Assembly (NCBI GenBank): GCA_903827075.1
Contig: CAIKGX010000050.1
Location: 1 to 18,162, forward strand
Source of the DNA: an uncultured beta proteobacterium
Lineage (GTDB): Bacteria > Pseudomonadota > Gammaproteobacteria > Burkholderiales > Burkholderiaceae
Direction: 5' to 3'
DNA length: 18,162 nucleotides
Shown here: positions 6,987-13,650 of the stretch, in pieces
How the letters are laid out: each line of letters starts with the position of its first letter
How positions within the stretch are numbered: the first letter of the stretch is position 1
Position numbers and translations under genes: made by a program
The notes under the pieces: generated by a model
The model's database searches: none
Told to the model about the DNA's origin: nothing
Seen by the model: the letters and a program-made list of their open reading frames with translations, nothing else

Positions 6987-8876
6987 ATGAAGATACTAAG
7001 CTGTATTCCGCCAATGACACAGCTCAATACGCCGTATCCATCTACGGCATATCTGACTGGCTTTTTGCGTTCGCGTGGCATAGATGCCGCGCAAGAAGAT
7101 CTTGCACTTGCATTAGTCCTAAGCTTTTTTACACCTGAAGGTTTGCTAGAAATCAAAGCAGCAGCAATGCAGTTGCCTGAAGAAGTTCGTACTGCTAGCG
7201 TCAATTTCTTTTTAGATTATTTTGATGATTACCAAAGCACCATTGCGCCGACAATTGCGTTTTTGCAAGGGCGCGATAGCACTTTAAGTCATCGGATCAA
7301 TAGTCGAGCTTTTTTGCCAGAAGGCCTACGCTTTGCCCCTCTGGATGTCTATGATGATGAGGGCGAAGATACTTTGGTATGGGCATTTGGTGCTTTGGGA
7401 TCGCATGATCGAGCGCGCCATTTAGCAACTTTATATCTCAATGATTTATCGGATGTCCTGCGCGATGCGGTAGATAGCCGTTTTGAATTCGTGCGCTATG
7501 GTGAATCACTTGCTAGCAGTCAACCGAGTTTTACTCCGCTAGCCCAGGCATTGGCACAGGCGCCCACTCTCATGGATCTGCATCTGCAAGAATTGACCAT
7601 TAAATCCATTGAAAAGCATCGACCTCAATTAGTGTTGCTATCGGTACCTTTTCCTGGCGCGATGTATGCAGCACTCCGTATTGCCCAAACGATTAAAGCT
7701 CAATATCCGGCAATCCATATTGGACTTGGGGGTGGATATGTCAACACTGAATTACGCGAGATAAGCGAAGCCAAAGTATTTGATTTTGTCGATTTCATTA
7801 CCTTAGATTCAGGTGAGCGTCCATTGCTTGCGCTTATAGAGCATTTGGATGGAAAGCGCTCATCAGAGAGATTGGTTCGCACTTTTATTCGTAACGATGC
7901 TGGCTTAGTGAAGTATATGAATTGGCCTGAGCCTGATATTCCTTTTGAAGAAGTGGGCACAGCAACATGGGATGGTTTGCCCCTGAACTCTTATCTTTCT
8001 CTCTTGGATATGCTCAATCCCATGCACCGCCTTTGGAGTGATGGGCGTTGGAATAAGTTAACCGTAGCTCATGGCTGTTACTGGAAGAAGTGCAGCTTTT
8101 GTGATGTTAGTCTGGACTATATCTCTCGTTATGAAACTGCATCAGCTGCCTTACTTGTTGATCGAATTGAACAAATCGTCGCTGAAACAGGCCAGACGGG
8201 TTTTCATTTTGTGGATGAAGCAGCACCACCAAAAATATTGAAGGCCTTAGCCGAGGAATTGATCCATCGTCAGGTGCAAATTTCTTGGTGGGGAAATATT
8301 CGATTTGAAAAAACATTTACTCCTGAACTTTGTGAGCTACTGGCTCAAAGTGGCTGTATTGCTATGTCAGGTGGATTAGAGGTGGCTTCAGATCGCCTAT
8401 TGGATTTGATGAAAAAAGGCGTCTCCGTAGATCAGGTTGCCAAGGTCACAAAAAGCTTTTCTGATGTCGGCATTTTGGTTCACGCCTATCTGATGTATGG
8501 CTTTCCAACGCAAACGGTTCAAGAGACAGTAGATGCATTGGAGTATGTTCGACAATTTTTTGAAAATGGCTGTATCCATAGCGGATTCTTTCATCGTTTT
8601 ACGTGTACTGTACATTCCCCGGTAGGGAAGAATCCAGAGGAGTATGGAATTACCTTGGCACCCCAAGGGCTAGTCACGTTTGCAAGGAATGATATTGCCT
8701 TCATTGACCCTAGCGGCGTAGACCATGATGCTCTAGGGATAGGATTAAAAAAGGCTATATACAATTTCATGCATGGCATTGGGTTTGATGAGGATGTGAG
8801 AACATGGTTTGAAATCACAGACCTGCCTAAGACATCCATAGAGCGCCATCACATTAAAAAGATATTGCATTCCTAG
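6987..8876 (+). CDS. B12-binding-type radical SAM protein, CX4CX2C cluster
   Basis: A 629-residue cytoplasmic protein. The N-terminus (SCIPPMTQLNTPYPSTAYLTGFLRS, quoted in part as TPYPSTAYLTGFLRS) and a Rossmann-like segment at about residues 210-290 (QLVLLSVPFPGAMYAALRIA, GLGGGYV, LDSGERPLL) look like the B12-binding part of BchE-like enzymes, although no DXHXXG cobalamin motif is seen. The radical SAM domain follows. Its iron-sulfur motif is GCYWKKCSFCD, with Cys364, Cys369 and Cys372, so the spacing is CX4CX2C and not the common CX3CX2C. GGLEVASDRLLDLMKKG and AYLMYGFPTQT are later barrel motifs. It starts 5 bases after the DUF455 stop. The substrate is unknown. A peptide, lipid or tRNA modification shared with the diiron partner is possible but unproven. 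Confidence 0.88.
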   Translation: MKILSCIPPMTQLNTPYPSTAYLTGFLRSRGIDAAQEDLALALVLSFFTPEGLLEIKAAAMQLPEEVRTASVNFFLDYFDDYQSTIAPTIAFLQGRDSTLSHRINSRAFLPEGLRFAPLDVYDDEGEDTLVWAFGALGSHDRARHLATLYLNDLSDVLRDAVDSRFEFVRYGESLASSQPSFTPLAQALAQAPTLMDLHLQELTIKSIEKHRPQLVLLSVPFPGAMYAALRIAQTIKAQYPAIHIGLGGGYVNTELREISEAKVFDFVDFITLDSGERPLLALIEHLDGKRSSERLVRTFIRNDAGLVKYMNWPEPDIPFEEVGTATWDGLPLNSYLSLLDMLNPMHRLWSDGRWNKLTVAHGCYWKKCSFCDVSLDYISRYETASAALLVDRIEQIVAETGQTGFHFVDEAAPPKILKALAEELIHRQVQISWWGNIRFEKTFTPELCELLAQSGCIAMSGGLEVASDRLLDLMKKGVSVDQVAKVTKSFSDVGILVHAYLMYGFPTQTVQETVDALEYVRQFFENGCIHSGFFHRFTCTVHSPVGKNPEEYGITLAPQGLVTFARNDIAFIDPSGVDHDALGIGLKKAIYNFMHGIGFDEDVRTWFEITDLPKTSIERHHIKKILHS

Positions 8877-8878
8877 AT

Positions 8879-8892
8879 ATTTTCTAGAAAAT
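8879..8892. repeat. 14-bp perfect palindrome after the radical SAM gene
   Basis: ATTTTCTAGAAAAT is its own reverse complement and begins 3 bases after the radical SAM stop, at the start of the 65-base gap before the exported-protein pair. ATTCC (8869-8873) and GGAAT (8893-8897) flank it unevenly. It could be an operator or a weak transcript-end hairpin. It lacks a GC-rich stem and T-run, so a terminator call is not supported. Confidence 0.3.
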
Positions 8893-8941
8893 GGAATTAA
8901 CCAGCCCCACCTCGACTATTTAGCTATCCATTGGAAACCTT

Positions 8942-9640
8942 ATGAACATATCTCGACGCACTTTCATCGGATCTGCCGCTTTGGCCCCTATTGCCTGTGG
9001 CAGTCTTTCTTATGAGCACGGCATACCGGTTGCCCAACCAAAGCCACTGCCTGTAGTACGCCCCCCTCAAGTTGGGCAAGAATGGTCTTATGTCAAAAAG
9101 GACGTGTTCAATGGCAAGACTCTAGGTGTGATTAATGAGCGTGTATCGAGTATTGGCTCGACCATCACGATCGAGCGTTCTACTGTAGATGGCGGAAGAT
9201 TACCAAGTGAAATTCAAACAGTATGGGGAAAGGTTACCACCGATACTCAGTGGTCGCGATTGCTGAACTTCAGTCCCGCACTACCGCTATGGCCACAAGA
9301 GCTTTCAACGTCTTGGGCAAAGCAGTTCAATACAAAATATAGCATTGCTGGTTACTCTGATTCTAGATTGAACTGGCAGGAGTATATGAGCGTGCAAGGT
9401 TGGGAAAAAATTACTGTACCTGCCGGTGAGTTCATTGCTCTACGTTTTCAGACCTTGATTAATTATGAGAGCGATGATCCCAATAAGGTAGATTGCATCC
9501 GAAAAGAAACGGTTTGGTTTGCGCCGCAGATCGGTCGCTGGGTTGCACGTGAGGCATCCGGTTCATATCAAATTCAGGGGCAAATAGGCGCAGTGATTCT
9601 TGAAGGAAGTTACCAGTGGCAACTGACATCTTATAAATAA
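8942..9640 (+). CDS. Secreted protein with Tat-type leader, paralogue of the next gene
   Basis: A 232-residue protein of no family I can name. The leader MNISRRTFIGSAALAPIAC carries a twin-arginine motif (Ser4-Arg5-Arg6-Thr7-Phe8) and a cysteine at 19 that could be lipidated, though the -3 position is Pro, so the lipobox is poor. The mature part is related to the next protein along its whole length. Shared elements are PPQVGQ-W-Y, VFN, IERS, the EIQ..WG block, LPLWP, the WE-TVPAG-F region (about residues 154-165) and PQIGRWV. It is rich in Trp and Tyr with predicted beta structure and has no recognisable catalytic motif. It likely acts in the periplasm or at the inner face of the outer membrane. 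It lies 65 bases after the radical SAM gene and 2 bases before its paralogue. No strong ribosome site is visible. Confidence 0.82.
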   Translation: MNISRRTFIGSAALAPIACGSLSYEHGIPVAQPKPLPVVRPPQVGQEWSYVKKDVFNGKTLGVINERVSSIGSTITIERSTVDGGRLPSEIQTVWGKVTTDTQWSRLLNFSPALPLWPQELSTSWAKQFNTKYSIAGYSDSRLNWQEYMSVQGWEKITVPAGEFIALRFQTLINYESDDPNKVDCIRKETVWFAPQIGRWVAREASGSYQIQGQIGAVILEGSYQWQLTSYK

Positions 9641-9642
9641 AT

Positions 9643-10344
9643 ATGATTAAAAGAATTTTTCTATTACTTCTTGCGACCGTACTATCTGCATGTATTTCTT
9701 CACAGCCTTACCCGGCTGGCATTGTCTTGCCTCAGCCCGCTGTGCCACCCCAAATAAGAGCGCCACAAGTAGGTCAGCAGTGGATTTATAACGTTCGCAA
9801 TGTCTTTAACCAAGAGTTGGTCGATATTGTTACTGAAAAAGTAGTCTCAGTGGGAAAGCAAGTTCGGATTGAGCGTAGTGGACTAAAAGCAGGACCACTG
9901 CCCGATGAAATTCAAGAACCTTGGGGCTATATCCTTCAAGACCCTCATTGGAATCCACCGCAAAAATTTTTACAGCCTTTGCCTTTGTGGCCCGAGCAAT
10001 TAGTACCAGGCTGGTCTGGTTTTTACCGTAGCAGATACCAGGTGGTGGGTTATCCAGACGGAAGTTACTACTGGGGTTTAAATGTGAACGCCATTCAATG
10101 GGAGCGGGTAACAGTACCCGCTGGTCAGTTTGTTACTCTCAAATATCAAAATGAAGCCCCCTATTTTGAAAGCAATGACGTTTTTAGGGTAGCCAACTAC
10201 CGTCAAGAGGATATGTGGCTTTCTCCAGAAATCGGTCGCTGGGTCATACGCCGTGGGTATGGTCGTTATCTATTGGGCGGTATGTACTGGAATGGCGCAC
10301 TATGGGAAGACTACTTAGAGTGGGAGCTTGTGTCTTGGAAGTGA
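9643..10344 (+). CDS. Putative lipoprotein, tandem paralogue of the previous gene
   Basis: A 233-residue protein with a textbook lipoprotein leader: MIKRIF, then a Leu-rich core and the lipobox LSAC with Cys17. The residues after the cysteine (ISSQ) do not include Asp at +2, so outer-membrane sorting is expected. The mature domain matches the preceding protein in order and spacing (APQVGQQW, VFN, RIERS, DEIQEPWG, LPLWPEQL, WERVTVPAGQF, PEIGRWV), which shows tandem duplication followed by divergence. It starts 2 bases after its neighbour's stop, so the pair is cotranscribed. Function unknown. The family may be restricted to this group of betaproteobacteria, but I cannot test that here. queE follows 27 bases later. 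Confidence 0.85.
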   Translation: MIKRIFLLLLATVLSACISSQPYPAGIVLPQPAVPPQIRAPQVGQQWIYNVRNVFNQELVDIVTEKVVSVGKQVRIERSGLKAGPLPDEIQEPWGYILQDPHWNPPQKFLQPLPLWPEQLVPGWSGFYRSRYQVVGYPDGSYYWGLNVNAIQWERVTVPAGQFVTLKYQNEAPYFESNDVFRVANYRQEDMWLSPEIGRWVIRRGYGRYLLGGMYWNGALWEDYLEWELVSWK

Positions 10345-10371
10345 GTAAAGCGCTTAAAATCACCACCTAGT

Positions 10372-11025
10372 ATGTATACCGTTAAAGAACTCTTCCCAAC
10401 CCTACAGGGTGAGGGCGCTCACGCTGGACGCGCCGCTGTATTTTGCCGCTTTGCTGGATGTAATCTTTGGAGCGGTCGCGAAGCAGATCGTGCGACCGCT
10501 GTTTGCCAATTTTGCGATACGGATTTTGTGGGTAGTGATGGTGAAGGTGGCGGGAAGTTTGATTCTGTCAACCTGCTCGCAGATGCGATTGAAAATGCCT
10601 GGATTAGCACCAGCGCAGGACCACAGCAACGTTATGTTGTATTTACTGGCGGTGAACCATTGTTGCAGCTAGATGCTGCTTTAATTGAAGCATTGCATGC
10701 CAAGGAGTTCACGATTGCGATAGAAACCAACGGAACTATGAAGGTTCCAAAAGGGGTTGACTGGGTTTGTGTGAGTCCAAAATCTGGATCCGAATTAATC
10801 GTATTGCAGGCGGATGAAATTAAATTGGTCGTTCCCCAAGTTGGCCATCATGCGCTTGAGAATCTGATGGCGCGCTTTGAAGGAATGGATTATCGCAATC
10901 GCTTTCTACAGCCGATGGATGGTTTGCAAGCAAAGGAAAATACGGAATTAGCAATACGCTTATGCCAAAAGCGACCATTATGGCGATTAAGTATGCAGGT
11001 CCATAAGCTGATCGGAATACGGTAG
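10372..11025 (+). CDS. queE: 7-carboxy-7-deazaguanine synthase QueE, Cx14CxxC type
   Basis: A 217-residue radical SAM enzyme that rearranges 6-carboxytetrahydropterin to 7-carboxy-7-deazaguanine, a step to preQ0 and queuosine in tRNA. The cluster motif is Cys30-X14-Cys45-X2-Cys48, the variant with an enlarged loop found in many proteobacteria. It starts with the substrate-binding YTVKELFPTLQGEG. TGGEPLLQ (SAM-binding GGE) and ETNGT are in place, and the end (LSMQVHKLIGIR) is typical. The length is normal. No strong ribosome site precedes the ATG. queD follows after 37 bases, so two successive enzymes of the pathway are together. queC and queF are not in the window. Confidence 0.96.
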   Translation: MYTVKELFPTLQGEGAHAGRAAVFCRFAGCNLWSGREADRATAVCQFCDTDFVGSDGEGGGKFDSVNLLADAIENAWISTSAGPQQRYVVFTGGEPLLQLDAALIEALHAKEFTIAIETNGTMKVPKGVDWVCVSPKSGSELIVLQADEIKLVVPQVGHHALENLMARFEGMDYRNRFLQPMDGLQAKENTELAIRLCQKRPLWRLSMQVHKLIGIR

Positions 11026-11062
11026 ATTATCTGGCACCGTCGAAAATTGAAGAAAATGAAAT

Positions 11063-11527
11063 ATGACCACTAAGCAAGCAGCTATCTCGATTACCCGTCG
11101 CCTTGAATTTGATTCTGGCCACCGCATTCCGAATCACGATGGACAGTGTAGACATCTGCATGGTCACCGCTATGCCATTGAGGTCACCTTGACTGGTGAG
11201 GTTGCCGATCACCCTGGTAAAGCAGACGATGGCATGGTTCTCGATTTTGGTGATATTAAGCGCTTGACCAACCTCTATGTGGTTGAACCATGGGATCATG
11301 CTTTCTTGGTTGCAAAAGAAGATGTGGGTTTGGTTGATTTTCTCAATACATTGCCAAATCATAAAACCGTAGTGATGGAGCATGTTCCTACAGTAGAGAA
11401 TTTAGCCAGTGCAGCATTTGCACTTTTGGATCCGGTATTTGCTGAGGCATTTGGCGGCCGCCTTCAATTAAGCTCACTCCGTCTATATGAGACCCCCAAT
11501 TGTTGGGCTGATATTTTTCATCCCTAA
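11063..11527 (+). CDS. queD: 6-carboxytetrahydropterin synthase QueD
   Basis: A 154-residue enzyme of the PTPS/6-pyruvoyltetrahydropterin synthase family that converts dihydroneopterin triphosphate to 6-carboxytetrahydropterin, the substrate of QueE. The three zinc ligands are His20 (DSGHRI), His33 and His35 (CRHLHGH). Cys29 in the CX3HGH motif is the catalytic cysteine. The pterin-anchoring PTxEN motif is seen as VPTVENLA, and the last block LYETPN is conserved. It is about 30 residues longer than E. coli QueD, mainly in the middle, which is common in betaproteobacteria. GAAGAAAATG just upstream of the ATG is a weak ribosome site. tadA follows after 13 bases. Confidence 0.96.
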   Translation: MTTKQAAISITRRLEFDSGHRIPNHDGQCRHLHGHRYAIEVTLTGEVADHPGKADDGMVLDFGDIKRLTNLYVVEPWDHAFLVAKEDVGLVDFLNTLPNHKTVVMEHVPTVENLASAAFALLDPVFAEAFGGRLQLSSLRLYETPNCWADIFHP

Positions 11528-11540
11528 TTGATAGCATCCC

Positions 11541-11996
11541 ATGCAAGCTGAGCTTGATCATCAATTTATGCAGCAAGCCTTGGATCAAGCCAAATTAGCT
11601 GCTTTGGCTGGTGAGGTTCCTGTTGGCGCAGTATTAGTGCGAGAGGGCAAGGTAATTTCCAAGGCATTTAATCAGCCTATTGGTCTGCATGACCCCAGCG
11701 CTCATGCAGAAATGTTGACATTAAGAGCGGCGGCTCATGATGAGTCGAACTATCGCTTGCCGGGCACTACCCTTTATGTCACGCTAGAGCCTTGTAGCAT
11801 GTGTGCTGGCGCTATATTGCATGCCAGAGTAGATAGGGTAGTCTATGGTGCTATTGACCCTAAAACAGGTGCTGCGGGTAGCGTGCTTGATATATTCTCT
11901 TTGAAGCAGATCAATCATCAAACTCAAGTTGAGGGTGGCGTGATGAGTCAAGAGTGCGGTCAAGTACTGCGTGAATTTTTTAGGGAGCGGCGTTGA
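11541..11996 (+). CDS. tadA: tRNA(adenine34) deaminase TadA
   Basis: A 151-residue zinc deaminase that converts adenosine 34 of tRNA-Arg(ACG) to inosine. The zinc and proton-shuttle motif HAE is at His55-Ala56-Glu57, and the second motif PCSMCAG provides Cys85 and Cys88. GEVPVGAVLV and the C-terminal QECGQVLREFFRERR agree with TadA rather than with cytidine or riboflavin deaminases. A second ATG at codon 10 (MQQALDQAKLA) is also possible. It follows queD by 13 bases, placing three genes for modification of wobble-base purines side by side. Its TGA overlaps the TTG start of the next gene. Confidence 0.95.
   Translation: MQAELDHQFMQQALDQAKLAALAGEVPVGAVLVREGKVISKAFNQPIGLHDPSAHAEMLTLRAAAHDESNYRLPGTTLYVTLEPCSMCAGAILHARVDRVVYGAIDPKTGAAGSVLDIFSLKQINHQTQVEGGVMSQECGQVLREFFRERR
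11982..11987 (+). promoter_or_regulatory. Ribosome binding site for the TTG start of the LD-carboxypeptidase
   Basis: AGGGAG lies 5 bases before the TTG at 11993 and inside the end of tadA. It is one of the strongest ribosome sites in the window and supports the non-ATG start. Confidence 0.7.
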
Positions 11997-12937
11997 AGCA
12001 TATTCATTTAATTGCACCCTCAGGCGCTAGTCTAGATGCCAAAAGCCCTCTAGTGGGTATTCAATCTCTGAAATCGCTGGGATGCCATATTCATCATGCC
12101 CAATGCATCGATCGAGTAGATCAGCGCTTTGCAGGAACGGATGAGCAGCGATTGTCTGAGCTTAATCAACTGGCCACACTAAACCCTGAAAATGTTGTCA
12201 TAGTCATGCGTGGTGGTTATGGCCTCCATCGCCTACTTCCTGATATTGCTTGGCAGGCGATCGCAGACAATATTCAAAATGGCTTACAAATCTGTGGGCA
12301 TAGTGACTTTACCGTCTTTCAGTTGGCTTTATTAGCCAAGACAGGCGCAATTACTTTGGCTGGCCCAATGCTCAATTTTGATTTTGCTAGTCAAGATGAG
12401 CAGGGCAATACCATCCCTCCCAATGCATTTATGTGGAAGCATTTTCAAGCTGCGCTTGATAGCCGCACAGTAGATTGCAGTATCACTGCTCCACAAACAT
12501 ATTTAGGTCAAACATTAGAAGGAGGCGCTTCAGGAATTCTCTGGGGCGGTAATTTAACCGTCTTAGCTGGTTTAGTGGGAACACCTTATTTACCCAGCCT
12601 AGAGCAAACCAAAGGCGGTATTTTATTTTTTGAGGATGTAAACGAGCATCCTTACCGTATCGAGCGCATGCTTATGCAGTTGCTGGATGCTGGCATCTTA
12701 AGCAATCAAAGTGCAATACTGCTGGGTGGATTCTCAGCCTATCGTTTGTACGATAACGATCGTGGTTACAACTTAGATTGCGCTATTGAGACGATTCGCA
12801 AGCGCATTCCAAGCAACATCCCCCTCATCACCAACCTTCCTTTTGGTCACCAACAAGAAAAGCTGACTTTACCCGTTGGTGCGTTAGCGCATATTCAATA
12901 TGACTGTAAAGGGTTTACGATTCAGTCCCAGTGGTAG
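11993..12937 (+). CDS. ldcA: Muramoyltetrapeptide (LD-) carboxypeptidase, S66 family
   Basis: A 314-residue cytoplasmic peptidase that removes the terminal D-Ala from murein tetrapeptides during peptidoglycan recycling. The S66 catalytic triad is visible: Ser104 in CGHSDFT, Glu214 in FFEDVNEHPYRIERML and His286 in PFGHQQEKLTLPVG. The N-terminal VVIVMRGGYGLHRLLP and GGNLTVLAGLVGTPYLP are also family hallmarks. It starts with TTG, overlapping the tadA stop as TTGA, behind a strong AGGGAG, so it is probably coupled to tadA. There is no signal peptide, as expected. The length matches the family. Confidence 0.93.
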   Translation: MKHIHLIAPSGASLDAKSPLVGIQSLKSLGCHIHHAQCIDRVDQRFAGTDEQRLSELNQLATLNPENVVIVMRGGYGLHRLLPDIAWQAIADNIQNGLQICGHSDFTVFQLALLAKTGAITLAGPMLNFDFASQDEQGNTIPPNAFMWKHFQAALDSRTVDCSITAPQTYLGQTLEGGASGILWGGNLTVLAGLVGTPYLPSLEQTKGGILFFEDVNEHPYRIERMLMQLLDAGILSNQSAILLGGFSAYRLYDNDRGYNLDCAIETIRKRIPSNIPLITNLPFGHQQEKLTLPVGALAHIQYDCKGFTIQSQW

Positions 12938-12954
12938 ATGCGGTCATAGAAAAA

Positions 12955-12960
12955 AAGGGG
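12955..12960 (+). promoter_or_regulatory. Ribosome binding site of the SOUL-family gene
   Basis: AAGGGG sits 5 bases before the ATG at 12966, in the 28-base gap after the LD-carboxypeptidase gene, and supports that start. Confidence 0.6.
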
Positions 12961-12965
12961 TATAG

Positions 12966-13628
12966 ATGCTTCAAAAACATGGAAAGCGACAACTATTTCT
13001 CTTTCTGATAACCCTCTTTTTTGCGAGTGTAGTGATGGCCATTGAAGAGCCTCAATATTCTGTAATAGAAAAATCGGATCTATTTGAGTTGCGTGCATAT
13101 GCGCCATTCATTTTGGCTGAGGTGCAGGTTGAAGGCGATTTGGATTCAGCTTCTAGCCAAGGCTTTCGTCTAATAGCAGCCTATATCTTTGGAAAAAACC
13201 AAGTAAGCGACAAAATCAGTATGACGGCCCCAGTCACCATTGAGTCTAAAGGTGAAGTGGCAAGTCAGAAAATAGCGATGACAGCTCCAGTGACGATTGA
13301 GGCAAGCAATCCACAAGATAAAGGCATCAAAAAAGAAGTATGGATGGTTTCATTTGTGATGCCTAGTGAGTACACTCTCGCTACCCTACCAAAGCCTCTG
13401 GATTCAAAGGTTCAAATTAGACAGATCTCCGCAGAGAAAAAAGCAGTGATTACTTTTTCTGGGCGTTATAACGAAGATACGGTGTTAGAAAAAACTAAAG
13501 ATTTAGAGGATTGGATGAAATCCAAGAATTTACAGGCAATTGGTGAGCCTCAATTTGCTCGATACAATCCACCATGGACCCTGCCGTTTATGCGCCGCAA
13601 TGAAATCATGATTCGCGTGCGTGACTAA
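12966..13628 (+). CDS. SOUL haem-binding family protein, exported
   Basis: A 220-residue protein with a signal peptide (basic MLQKHGKRQ, hydrophobic core FLFLITLFFASVV, likely cleavage after Ala25) and a SOUL/HBP domain. Typical features are the opening YSVIEKSDLFELRAY, the repeated KI-MTAPVTIE element (residues 83-93 and 102-112), the VWMVSFVMPSEY strand and the end ARYNPPWTLPFMRRNEIMI. SOUL proteins bind haem or tetrapyrroles in eukaryotes. The bacterial exported forms are uncharacterised and the haem ligand is not obvious. It is the last gene of the plus-strand run and meets rlmJ head-on over a stem-loop. Confidence 0.9.
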   Translation: MLQKHGKRQLFLFLITLFFASVVMAIEEPQYSVIEKSDLFELRAYAPFILAEVQVEGDLDSASSQGFRLIAAYIFGKNQVSDKISMTAPVTIESKGEVASQKIAMTAPVTIEASNPQDKGIKKEVWMVSFVMPSEYTLATLPKPLDSKVQIRQISAEKKAVITFSGRYNEDTVLEKTKDLEDWMKSKNLQAIGEPQFARYNPPWTLPFMRRNEIMIRVRD

Positions 13629-13650
13629 GCTTAAGAAAATTCTTAAGCTT
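13627..13650. terminator. Bidirectional stem-loop between convergent genes
   Basis: AAGCTTAAGAA, a two-base loop AA, then TTCTTAAGCTT forms an 11-bp perfect stem. It contains the end of the SOUL gene's TAA (13626-13628) and the rlmJ stop (13643-13645). The stem is AT-rich and has no clean T-run on either side, so it is not a classic Rho-independent terminator. As the only structure at the convergence point it is the likely shared 3' end for both transcripts. Confidence 0.5.

Noticed and set aside
10345..10371. preQ1 riboswitch before queE
   Set aside because: The 27-base gap cannot hold the aptamer and no CTA/ACCC-type pattern is seen. It does contain a short AAGCGCTT palindrome, judged to be chance.
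11027..11383. 118-codon minus-strand open frame over queD
   Set aside because: It is antisense to the conserved zinc-binding region of queD and resembles no known protein.
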